Origin: DASPMP01 sp035758925
GTDB lineage: Bacteria > Gemmatimonadota > Gemmatimonadetes > Gemmatimonadales > Gemmatimonadaceae
Direction: 5' to 3'
NCBI GenBank assembly: GCA_035758925.1
Contig: DASTVV010000225.1
Coordinates: 1-64,000, forward strand
DNA length: 64,000 nucleotides
The notes beneath the pieces are model-generated. The model ran no database searches, was not told the origin of the DNA, and saw only the letters and a program-made list of their open reading frames with translations. Every line of letters starts with the position of its first letter. Position 1 is the stretch's first letter. This document shows, one piece after another, positions 15,292 to 23,022 of the stretch. The translations under genes and the position numbers were made by a program.

Positions 15292-16103
15292 TCGTCGCGG
15301 AGACGCCGGAGAAGCGCGGCAAACTGCTCCGGTGTGAGCACCTCCGGCCGCACCTCCGGCTCGATGCCGGCTGAGGCGAGTACCTCGTCGGCACGGTCTC
15401 CCGTCATGGGCTGAATTTCCCGAAGCGCCCGCCGCATCTGCTTCCTGCGCAGGCCGAAGAGCGCCTGGACGAGATCGCGAAAGGGTTGTTCGTCGTCGGC
15501 ACCGACGACGGGGCGTTCCTTCGGCGTAATGCGGACGACCGCGCTCTCCACTTTCGGCGGCGGTGCGAACGCTCCGGCCGGTACCCGGAACAGCAGCTCC
15601 ACGGTCGTCAGCGCCTGCAGGTTCACGGACAAGGCGCCGTATTCCCTGGAGCCGGCGCCGGCTGCCATCCGTTCCGCGACCTCTCGCTGGACCAGGTACA
15701 CGGCGCGCTCGGGACGCGGCCGACGCAACGCGTGAAACACGATCGGTGTCGTGATGTAGTAGGGAACGTTGCCGACGAGCGCAAACCGATCGCCCTCCGC
15801 GAGCGCGCCGAGCGGTGTCTGCAACACGTCGGCCTGGACAATCCGCACCTTGGACTGGGACGCATAGCGCGCACGCAAGAACGCGGCGAGGGCGCGGTCG
15901 TATTCGACCGCGACGACACGCCCAGCGCGCTCCACGAGGAGATCCGTGAGCGTGCCGCGTCCCGGGCCGATCTCGATCACGGTCTCCTGCTGCCCGGGAG
16001 CCAACGCGTCGACGATGCGCCCCAGGATGCGCCGGTCGTTGAGGAAGTGCTGACCAAGGCTCTTTCGGACCGGCGGCAGCTTCGCGCCGCCGCGCGATGC
16101 CAC
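15288..16103 (-). CDS. rsmA: 16S rRNA dimethyladenosine transferase (KsgA)
   Basis: Dimethylates two adjacent adenines in the 3' hairpin of 16S rRNA during small-subunit assembly. The 271-residue product has RKSLGQHFLND at the N-terminus, the SAM-binding EIGPGRGTLTDLL, the catalytic NVPYYITTPI and the C-terminal FGLRRKQMRRALRE. It lies one base after the phosphatase gene stop and is the last gene of the STAS/RsbW/SpoIIE chain. Confidence 0.96.
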   Translation of the reverse strand: MASRGGAKLPPVRKSLGQHFLNDRRILGRIVDALAPGQQETVIEIGPGRGTLTDLLVERAGRVVAVEYDRALAAFLRARYASQSKVRIVQADVLQTPLGALAEGDRFALVGNVPYYITTPIVFHALRRPRPERAVYLVQREVAERMAAGAGSREYGALSVNLQALTTVELLFRVPAGAFAPPPKVESAVVRITPKERPVVGADDEQPFRDLVQALFGLRRKQMRRALREIQPMTGDRADEVLASAGIEPEVRPEVLTPEQFAALLRRLRDD

Positions 16104-16104
16104 G

Positions 16105-17691
16105 TCAGCTCCTGAGTGCGACGATGGTCAGGTCGTCGCGCCGCCGCGTATCTCCCGTATGCTGGTCGAGCAGGGCGAAGATGCGATCGAGCAGTTGCGC
16201 CGGCTGCTGGTCGTGGCACCGCCTCGCGATCTCGAGGATCCGCTCTTCGCCAAGCCGCTCCCCGTGGCGATCGCGCGCATCGGCGACGCCGTCGGTGAAG
16301 AGCAGCAGCAGATCGCCCACCGTCCACGGCCTGCTCGTCCCACTCGGCGCCGACTTGCCCATGCCGAGCGGTGGGTCCAGCGCGGGAAGGCGTTCCACTT
16401 TTCCGCTCTTGAGAATCACGAAGGCATGCGGATGCCCGGCGTTGGCATAGTGCAGGCGGCCGAGATTCCGATCCACGACTGCATAGAACAGCGAGACGTA
16501 CATCTCGGTCGTGGCCAACTCCTCGCGCATCGAGGCGAGCAGCGCACTGAGGGTCTCTCCGGGATCCGACGTGGTCTGCGCGTGGATCGCGGAGGCGCTC
16601 ATGACGAGGGCCATGATGAGGGCGGCCTGGTAGCCGTGGCCGGACACGTCTCCGATCATGATGCCGGTCTTGCCGGAACCGAAGCGAAACAGGTTATAGA
16701 GATCGCCGCCAACGCTTTCCGTCGGGACGACGCGCGCGGCCACGGTAGCCGTCGGCGCCACCACGCTCACATCGGGCAGCAATCGCATCTGGAGATCGTG
16801 CGCGTGCTGCATTTCCTGACGCAGACGCTGCTGGCTGAGCGACTCGTTCACCAGACGGGCGTTCTGAATCGCGGTGCCGATCTGCGTCGCGATCGCGGAA
16901 ATGAGCTTCTGGTCGCCCGCGGTGAACGGCTGCCCGCTTCTCCGGTCCGAAAGGTTGACGACCCCAAGCGGCTCCGCCTTTCCTCCGGGAGACGTCCACA
17001 TGATCGGGACCGAGAGCATTCCACCTTTGCGGATCGCTTGCTCCCCTTCCCAGATCATCTCGTCCGGGTCGAGGATGGCCGGATGCGACGTGCGAAACAC
17101 TTTCGCGGAGACGCTGGCTGGGTCATCCACCGGAATCGGTCGTAGCGCTTCAGCGGGTACGCCAAGCACCGCGGACGCGATCAACGACCTGGCCGTTGCA
17201 TCGTGGACGAGCACCACCGCTTTGCGCGCGCCGACGGTCTCCGAGATCTCGTAGAGAATACGGCTCGTCGCTTCTTCCAGGTTGACCGTGCGGCCGAGGA
17301 TCTCGCTCGTCGTATAGAGCAGGTTGATTTCCTCGTACCGCTCCGCGAGCTCGTTCGCGGCATGTTCCACCTCGAGCGCCGACTGCATCAGCTGCCCGAC
17401 GACCGAAAGGAGAAACGTCAACTGTGGCTCGAGCCGGACTTCCGGTGTTCGCGCGGGCCCCACCACCAGCCAGGCGCGTCTGGCACCCGGAATCGCCGCG
17501 ATCAGGGCCGCGCCATCCGGCGTGTCGAGCGCCCGCGGTCCCTCGGCCACCGTCGGAAAGGTGTCGGGCGGTGGAGCGCGATTCGTCGCAGCCTCCCAGG
17601 TGCGCGATCCGTTCGCGGATTGGGTCCATACTCCGGCGTCGCAGCCGGTCGCGGCCTTGAAAGCTTCGAGCGCCGCCGCCAGATCCGTCAT
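16105..17691 (-). CDS. GAF-domain PP2C-type phosphatase (SpoIIE/RsbU family)
   Basis: Protein of 528 residues. An N-terminal part of about 130 residues has no recognisable motif, a GAF sensory domain follows (about 135-285, with ILGRTVNLEEATSRIL and LISAIATQIGTAIQNARLV), then the SpoIIE phosphatase domain (about 320-528) with VGGDLYNLF, IGDVSGHGYQAALIMA, YANAGHPHAFV and LLLFTDGVADAR, which hold the metal-binding aspartates. By family knowledge it would dephosphorylate the STAS protein of the same operon. Overlaps the kinase gene by 4 bases. No transmembrane segment is seen, so the signal is probably a cytoplasmic ligand. Confidence 0.92.
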   Translation of the reverse strand: MTDLAAALEAFKAATGCDAGVWTQSANGSRTWEAATNRAPPPDTFPTVAEGPRALDTPDGAALIAAIPGARRAWLVVGPARTPEVRLEPQLTFLLSVVGQLMQSALEVEHAANELAERYEEINLLYTTSEILGRTVNLEEATSRILYEISETVGARKAVVLVHDATARSLIASAVLGVPAEALRPIPVDDPASVSAKVFRTSHPAILDPDEMIWEGEQAIRKGGMLSVPIMWTSPGGKAEPLGVVNLSDRRSGQPFTAGDQKLISAIATQIGTAIQNARLVNESLSQQRLRQEMQHAHDLQMRLLPDVSVVAPTATVAARVVPTESVGGDLYNLFRFGSGKTGIMIGDVSGHGYQAALIMALVMSASAIHAQTTSDPGETLSALLASMREELATTEMYVSLFYAVVDRNLGRLHYANAGHPHAFVILKSGKVERLPALDPPLGMGKSAPSGTSRPWTVGDLLLLFTDGVADARDRHGERLGEERILEIARRCHDQQPAQLLDRIFALLDQHTGDTRRRDDLTIVALRS

Positions 17692-18146
17692 GACGCGCGC
17701 CGCAGCGTCAGGCGCACCACGTTGCCGGGGAACGCGGCAAATCGCTCGACGCTGTCCATCAGCTGCCGCATGAGAAACAGTCCGCGGCCGTCCTCACACT
17801 CGAGTCGTTCGGGCGTCGTGGGATCGATGGTACATTCGTCGATGTCGAAGCCCGGCCCCTCGTCCTTCACCTCCACGATGAGCGCGGCCTGATCTACCTG
17901 TACGCGAACCTGCACGCGCTTGCGTGGATCGTCGGCGTTGCCCCGCAGAATCGCGTTCGACAATGCTTCCGTGAGCGCCACCGGAACGTTCAGCATCAGC
18001 TGATGCCGCCCAAAGTGCATTGCTTCGCACTCGCGCCGAACGATGTTCACCACCCCCTCGATCTCTGCGACGTCGCTGGGGATCTCGAGATCGATGGTGC
18101 GGATGTTACGGGGGTCGGGTGGGGTGCCCGGGTGCTGAGGTGTCAG
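17688..18146 (-). CDS. RsbW-like serine kinase/anti-sigma factor (HATPase_c)
   Basis: GHKL-fold protein of about 152 residues with the N-box PVALTEALSNAILRGN, the G1 box VKDEGPGFD and the G2 box EDGRGLFLMRQLMD. Such proteins bind a sigma factor or phosphorylate a STAS partner. The first conventional start is a GTG at 18053, but that would remove the first beta strand and helix (IRTIDLEIPSDVAEIEGVV), which the open frame encodes upstream. The extended reading begins at a CTG at 18144-18146 overlapping the STAS stop codon. The start is therefore uncertain; the end and identity are not. Confidence 0.85.
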   Translation of the reverse strand: MTPQHPGTPPDPRNIRTIDLEIPSDVAEIEGVVNIVRRECEAMHFGRHQLMLNVPVALTEALSNAILRGNADDPRKRVQVRVQVDQAALIVEVKDEGPGFDIDECTIDPTTPERLECEDGRGLFLMRQLMDSVERFAAFPGNVVRLTLRRAS

Positions 18147-18475
18147 AAGCTCTGCAACGCGCGTTCGCGCGTATCGGCGATTTGGAACAAGGTGTCGAGT
18201 TTGGTCAGCTCGAAGAGCGTCTTGAGATCATCGTTCAGATTCGCCAGGCGCAGCTCGCCGCCCTGCTCCCGGATCTTCTTGGAGAGCGAGACGAGGACGC
18301 CAAGCCCGGAGCTGTCGATGTAGCCAGTCTGCGAGAAGTCGATGAGAAACTTTCGCTCCCCACGCTCCAGCTCGTCGAGCACTTTCTGCTTGAGCTCTTG
18401 GCGATTGCCGACGATGAGCTGGCCTTCCACGTCCACCACGACAACGTCATCCGATTTCTTGATCGAGAAGCTCAT
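18143..18475 (-). CDS. STAS-domain anti-sigma factor antagonist
   Basis: A 110-residue STAS protein of the RsbV/SpoIIAA type. The phosphorylation site is the serine pair in YIDSSGLGVLVSL near residue 56, preceded by the strand KFLIDFSQT. In its unphosphorylated form such a protein binds the RsbW-like kinase and frees the kinase's target. It is followed without a gap by that kinase and then by the phosphatase, giving a complete partner-switch module. It lies 12 bases after pta. Confidence 0.94.
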   Translation of the reverse strand: MSFSIKKSDDVVVVDVEGQLIVGNRQELKQKVLDELERGERKFLIDFSQTGYIDSSGLGVLVSLSKKIREQGGELRLANLNDDLKTLFELTKLDTLFQIADTRERALQSF

Positions 18476-18487
18476 GTAGTGCTCTCC

Positions 18488-19504
18488 TCACCGGTCGAGG
18501 CTTGGGGACGAATCTCCGGCTTGCAGCGCGGTGATCGCCGACACGTTGATAATGTCATCGGTGGACGCACCGCGCGAAAGGTCGCTGCACGGTCTTCTCA
18601 GGCCCTGGACGATCGGTCCGATAGCACGGGCGCCTCCAAGCCGCTCGACGAGCTTGTACGCGATGTTTCCGGCATCGAGTGAAGGGTAGACAAGCACGTT
18701 GGCTCGGCCGGCAATGCGGCTGCCTGCCGCCTTTCGGGCGGCCACGGCCGGAACCAGTGCCGCGTCTCCTTGCAATTCTCCGTCCACGGCGAGGTCAGGC
18801 GCACGCCGACGAACCTCGGCGACGGCCTCACGCACCATGCTAACGGAAGTGCCCTCGGCGCTTCCGTATGTGCTGTAGGACAGAAAAGCGATGACGGGTT
18901 CGTCACCAACGATCTTTTGCCGGTCAGCGGCGGCAGCGATGGCGATGTCCGCGAGTTGCGAAGCGTCCGGTTGTTGCACCACGGCACAATCCGTAAACGT
19001 GAGTACCTCAGCGACGGGTGCGTCGGGCAGCTGTCGCGGCACCATGTAAAACGAGCTCGAGACTGTCCGTACGCCGGTGGCCGGGCCGACCAGCCAGAGC
19101 GCAAAACGCAGAACGTCGGCTGTCGTACGCACCGCCCCTGCGACACATCCGTCCACCTCGTGGATGCGCACGAGCCAATCGGCAAACACCAACGGATCAC
19201 GCGACAGCCTCTCCGCGGCTTCCGCCGTAAGTCCCTTGCGCGAACGAAGTTCGAGCAGCGATTCGACTACGCGTCGACGTCGCGGATCGCTGTCCGGATC
19301 GATGCACTCCAATCCCAGCGAGCGCGCAGCGCCATGGCTTTGTGGCGCACCCGGGTCGAGCACCAGAACGGGCGTCACGATTCGCCTGGCCGAAAGTATG
19401 GCGACCGCCTCGACCGTTCGGCTGTCTGCGGTCTCGGGAAAGGCGATGCGACGGCCGAGTCGAGACGCCCGCGCCCGCACCTGTTCGAGAAAGCCGTCGG
19501 TCAC
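18488..19504 (-). CDS. pta: Phosphate acetyltransferase
   Basis: Interconverts acetyl-CoA and acetyl phosphate. The 338 residues form one PTA_PTB domain, the size of the short bacterial Pta. Motifs include RIAFPETADSRTVEA, FTDCAVVQQPD, FLSYSTYGSAEG, DGELQGDAALVP, VLVYPSLDAGNIAYKL and the end segment GPIVQGLRRPCSDLSRG. No acetate kinase gene is adjacent. It overlaps coaD by 4 bases. Confidence 0.93.
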   Translation of the reverse strand: MTDGFLEQVRARASRLGRRIAFPETADSRTVEAVAILSARRIVTPVLVLDPGAPQSHGAARSLGLECIDPDSDPRRRRVVESLLELRSRKGLTAEAAERLSRDPLVFADWLVRIHEVDGCVAGAVRTTADVLRFALWLVGPATGVRTVSSSFYMVPRQLPDAPVAEVLTFTDCAVVQQPDASQLADIAIAAAADRQKIVGDEPVIAFLSYSTYGSAEGTSVSMVREAVAEVRRRAPDLAVDGELQGDAALVPAVAARKAAGSRIAGRANVLVYPSLDAGNIAYKLVERLGGARAIGPIVQGLRRPCSDLSRGASTDDIINVSAITALQAGDSSPSLDR

Positions 19505-19986
19505 ACCTTGCCGCCGAACTTGCCGCGCAAGGCGGCCGCCACCGAGGGATGCACCAACTCGGTCACGTCCCCGCCGAACCGCGCCACCTCGCGCACCATG
19601 CTGGCGCTGATGTACGTGGTATCGAGCGATGGCACCATGAAGACGGTTTCCAGAGCTGGCGCGAGATGCCGATTCATCAGGGCCATCTGATACTCGTACT
19701 CGAAGTCGCTCACGGCGCGCAGGCCCCGAATGAGAAGCTTGGCCTCCACGGCCCGCGCGAAATCCACGAGCAGCCCATCGAAGCTGCGCACGTCGACGCG
19801 CTTGTCGTCTCCGACGGCGGCCCGGATCAGGCCGACCCGCTCGTCCTCGGTGAACAGCGGCGTCTTGGCCACGTTCCGCGCAACGGCCACGATGAGCCGG
19901 TCCACGAACGCCAGGCTGCGCATTATAAGATCTTCATGCCCGCGGGTGATCGGATCGAATGAGCCGGCGTAGATGGCGATTCGCAT
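19501..19986 (-). CDS. coaD: Pantetheine-phosphate adenylyltransferase
   Basis: Adenylates 4'-phosphopantetheine to dephospho-CoA. The 161-residue protein has the nucleotidyltransferase motif YAGSFDPITRGHEDLI at the N-terminus, LLIRGLRAVSDFEYEYQMAL in the middle and YISASMVREVARFGGDV near the end. The ATG at 19986 gives the normal N-terminus and length; the frame is open further upstream but without family similarity. Its neighbours pta and rsmD fit the common rsmD-coaD pairing. Confidence 0.96.
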   Translation of the reverse strand: MRIAIYAGSFDPITRGHEDLIMRSLAFVDRLIVAVARNVAKTPLFTEDERVGLIRAAVGDDKRVDVRSFDGLLVDFARAVEAKLLIRGLRAVSDFEYEYQMALMNRHLAPALETVFMVPSLDTTYISASMVREVARFGGDVTELVHPSVAAALRGKFGGKV

Positions 19987-20021
19987 GTGGGTAGTGGCGG
20001 TGGCGGCGAGCAGCCGAAAAG

Positions 20022-20531
20022 CTATGAGCTTCGGTAGAACGTGACCACTGTGTCGCCGTAGACACGGCGGTCCTCGGAGCCCGGAAGGTGCAGCGCCTTC
20101 TCGTGTTCGATGCCCAGCACCCGCGCGAACGGAATCGCGAGCCACAGCTCGGCAACCTGCTCGGCGAGACCCAGCCGATACGGTGGGTCCGCGAACGCGA
20201 CGTCGAACTCATTCGGCCCGAGCCGTGCCGCGAACTTCAGCGCGTCACCGCGGTGAACGACCGTCTCGGCGTCGGCATCGAGCGATCGGATGTTCTCGCG
20301 GAGGGCCGCCAGGCTCCGCGAGCCGAGCTCCACGAATTCCGCCTCCCGCGCCCCACGCGACAGTGCCTCGATGCCCAGCGCGCCGGATCCGGCGAACAGA
20401 TCCAGCACGCGTGCCCCGGCGAGAGTCGGCTGCACGATGCTCATCCACGCTTCCCGCACGCGATCGGCCGTGGGCCGCACGCGTTGATCCGCCGACGGCT
20501 GCAGCCGGCGCCCTTTCCACCTGCCGGCCAC
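20022..20531 (-). CDS. rsmD: 16S rRNA (guanine(966)-N2)-methyltransferase
   Basis: SAM-dependent methyltransferase of 169 residues. It has the typical start GRWKGRRLQ, the RPTADRVREAWMSI segment, the SAM loop VLDLFAGSGALGIEALSRGA and the catalytic DPPY in FADPPYRLG. It lies 24 bases after recJ and 35 bases before coaD. Confidence 0.95.
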   Translation of the reverse strand: MAGRWKGRRLQPSADQRVRPTADRVREAWMSIVQPTLAGARVLDLFAGSGALGIEALSRGAREAEFVELGSRSLAALRENIRSLDADAETVVHRGDALKFAARLGPNEFDVAFADPPYRLGLAEQVAELWLAIPFARVLGIEHEKALHLPGSEDRRVYGDTVVTFYRSS

Positions 20532-20555
20532 GATGCGCAGCCGAGTCTCCCAGTG

Positions 20556-22304
20556 CTACGGGCGGAAATCCGCGAGGCGCAATTGCAGCCGCGATTCGCC
20601 GTTCCATTCGTCGCGCTCGATCCTGAAGGCGACGTCGATCTCCGCTCCTTCCACCACTTCGGGGACCCGGTTCGACATGCCCCAACCCAGCGCCGTGAGC
20701 TGCGTGCCGTTCTGGTGCAGCAAGAGGCGTAGCCCGTCCTTCCCCACCGTTTTCGCTTTCGCCGCGACACGAACGCCGCGCGCGACGAGCACTGGCGACG
20801 GATTCCCGATCCCGCACGGCTCCACGTATCGGAGCAGCACCTCGAGGTCGTCGGTCACCTCGTGGAGACCGACCTCGAGGTCCGCGCGCAGCTCGGGAAC
20901 GAGATCGGCCGGAGTGAGGGTCGCGCGGGCCACCGCGTTGAATCGCGCGGCGAACTCGGGAACGAGGCCGCGGCTGATGGAAACGCCCGCCGCGAGGCGG
21001 TGGCCGCCGAAGCGCAGCAACAGGTCGCGGCATTGGCTGATGCCGGCGTGCAGGTCGAAGGGCGAGATCGACCGGCCCGAGCCCTTCCCCTCGTCGCCCT
21101 CGAGCGCGATGAGAATGGTTGGCCGACCGAACTCCTCGACGATGCGCGAGGCGACGATACCGATGACGCCCGCGTGCCAGCCTTCCGCCGCCAGCACGAT
21201 GCCGTACGTCTCGTCCAGATCCATCTGGCGCACCATCTCGCGTGCCTGGTCCAGCACCTCGCGGTCGAGCAGCTGGCGATGGCCGTTGAGCTCCTCGAGC
21301 TCCCGCGCGATCGGATTCGCGGTCGCTTCGTCGCCCGCCAGCAGCAAGTCCACACCACGCATCGCGCTCCCCACTCTGCCGGCCGCGTTGAGACGCGGCG
21401 CGAGTATGAACGCGACGCGACCCGCCGTGATGTGTCGCCGATCCAGGCCCGCGGCCCGGATCAACGCCCGCAATCCGACGTTCTTCGTTTCGTTGAGCAG
21501 CCGCAGTCCGTAAATGGTCAGGACGCGGTTCTCACCCCGAAGCGGCGCCACGTCCGCGATGGTAGCGAGCGCGACGAGGTCGAGCATGTTGTAGACCGGA
21601 TTCGGATTCTCGGCCATGGCCGTGGTCACGGCCATCGCGAGCTTGAATGCCACACCAGCGGCACATGAATCCTTGTCCAGCGACGGGCAACCGGGCTTGC
21701 GCGGATTCAGGACGCAGTATGCCTCCGGCAGAGGCCCACCAGGCAGGTGGTGGTCGGTGACGATCACGTCGACACCGGAGCTCCGAAGGTCGGCGATGGG
21801 CCCGTGAGCGCTCGTCCCGCAGTCGCAGGTGATGACGAGCTGTGCGCCAAGCTCGCGGGCCGCCTTCACGCCGGCCGCGGTCAAGTCATACCCATCGCGG
21901 CGATGCGGGATGAATGGCGTTGCCTTTCCGCCCAGCCGGTTGATGGTCCGAGTCAGGATCGTGGTCGAACAGATTCCATCCACGTCGTAATCGCCATGGA
22001 TGAGGATGCGCTGGCGCTCACGGATGGCTCGTACAATGCGCTCGACGGCGAGATCGACGTCCGAGAGGCTCGTGGGAGCGTGCAGGTGATCGAGCCGGGG
22101 CCGCAGGTACCGCTTGGCCCGTTCGGGATCCGCAAACCCGCGCGCCACGAGCAGGCGACACACGAGGTCCGGGAGTGCGAGCTCCGTGCGGAGGGTTGCG
22201 ACGGCCGCCGCGTCCGGTGGGGCTGGGAGCAGCCAACGCGCCTGAGGCCGAATTGCCGTCGCGGTCACGCTCACCAACCTAGGAGCGTGTCCGCGAATCG
22301 ACAA
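20556..22304 (-). CDS. recJ: Single-stranded-DNA-specific exonuclease RecJ
   Basis: 5'-3' exonuclease of the DHH family, 582 residues, active in recombination and mismatch repair. The DHH metal motifs are visible: HGDYDVDGICST, ITCDCGTSAHG, DVIVTDHHLPGG; then the DHHA1 part with GWHAGVIGIVASRIVEEF and GGHRLAAGVSI, and a C-terminal OB-fold (residues 460-582). A TTG at 22304 directly abuts the stop of the upstream gene; a GTG at 22274 is an alternative start. Confidence 0.95.
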   Translation of the reverse strand: MSIRGHAPRLVSVTATAIRPQARWLLPAPPDAAAVATLRTELALPDLVCRLLVARGFADPERAKRYLRPRLDHLHAPTSLSDVDLAVERIVRAIRERQRILIHGDYDVDGICSTTILTRTINRLGGKATPFIPHRRDGYDLTAAGVKAARELGAQLVITCDCGTSAHGPIADLRSSGVDVIVTDHHLPGGPLPEAYCVLNPRKPGCPSLDKDSCAAGVAFKLAMAVTTAMAENPNPVYNMLDLVALATIADVAPLRGENRVLTIYGLRLLNETKNVGLRALIRAAGLDRRHITAGRVAFILAPRLNAAGRVGSAMRGVDLLLAGDEATANPIARELEELNGHRQLLDREVLDQAREMVRQMDLDETYGIVLAAEGWHAGVIGIVASRIVEEFGRPTILIALEGDEGKGSGRSISPFDLHAGISQCRDLLLRFGGHRLAAGVSISRGLVPEFAARFNAVARATLTPADLVPELRADLEVGLHEVTDDLEVLLRYVEPCGIGNPSPVLVARGVRVAAKAKTVGKDGLRLLLHQNGTQLTALGWGMSNRVPEVVEGAEIDVAFRIERDEWNGESRLQLRLADFRP

Positions 22305-23012
22305 TCACGATTCGGCCGCGTACAGCAAAACGCCGCAGACCTCGCACAACTCGGTTGCGCCCGTGGCGACCATCGTGCTGCGACGCTGGACCGGGATCGC
22401 GGTATCGCAGTGCGCGCACGACGAGCCGCGCAAGGGATACAGCGCCGTGTCGCGGCGCTTCTGACGAATGCGGTCGTACCGTTGCAGCAGGGAGCGCGGC
22501 ACGGCCTGCGCCTTCTCGTTCCGCTCCGCCATTACCTCCTTCAATTCCTTCTGGAGCGAGACGCGGTCGGCGTCCAGCGATGCGCGCGTCTCCTGTTGCA
22601 CTTGCTCGATGTCCTTCACGGCCTTCTCGTTCTCCGAGGCCGCCCGCCGCAGGTCCACCAGCCGATGAGAAATCGCCTCGACATCACGTTCCTCATCGGC
22701 AATGAAACGCTTCGCCTGATCGATCTGCGCCATCGCCGCCGCGGCTTCGCGGGGAGTGGTCACCTGTCCCAGCAGGTTTTCACTCTTGTCGCGGAGCTCG
22801 CGATGCTGGCGCAGCCGATCCTGCACCTCACGCTGCCGTTGTTCTTCCGCCTCCACCTGCTTCCGCGTCTGTGCCAGCGCGCCATCCGCTCGCGTCCGGT
22901 CCTTCTCGAGTGCCGCCAGCCGGGGCGCCAGGTCATTGAGCCGGTCTTCGATGCTGTAGGAGCGCAGGTCGTCAGCCTGGACCTCGAGCAGCGCTGCAAC
23001 GTCGCGATTCAC
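22305..23012 (-). CDS. Coiled-coil protein with C4 zinc ribbon (CdsZ/DUF164 family)
   Basis: A 235-residue protein made of a long antiparallel coiled coil (about residues 10-180), with a run of conserved basic residues in RYDRIRQKRRDTALYPL, and a zinc ribbon whose cysteine pairs are CAHC and CEVC near the C-terminus. This matches the C4-type zinc-ribbon family widespread in bacteria, whose function is poorly defined. The GTG at 23012 lies 11 bases after the dnaG stop; the longer frame upstream is dnaG shadow. It lies between dnaG and recJ. Confidence 0.85.
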   Translation of the reverse strand: MNRDVAALLEVQADDLRSYSIEDRLNDLAPRLAALEKDRTRADGALAQTRKQVEAEEQRQREVQDRLRQHRELRDKSENLLGQVTTPREAAAAMAQIDQAKRFIADEERDVEAISHRLVDLRRAASENEKAVKDIEQVQQETRASLDADRVSLQKELKEVMAERNEKAQAVPRSLLQRYDRIRQKRRDTALYPLRGSSCAHCDTAIPVQRRSTMVATGATELCEVCGVLLYAAES

Positions 23013-23022
23013 TTCGTCTCCG

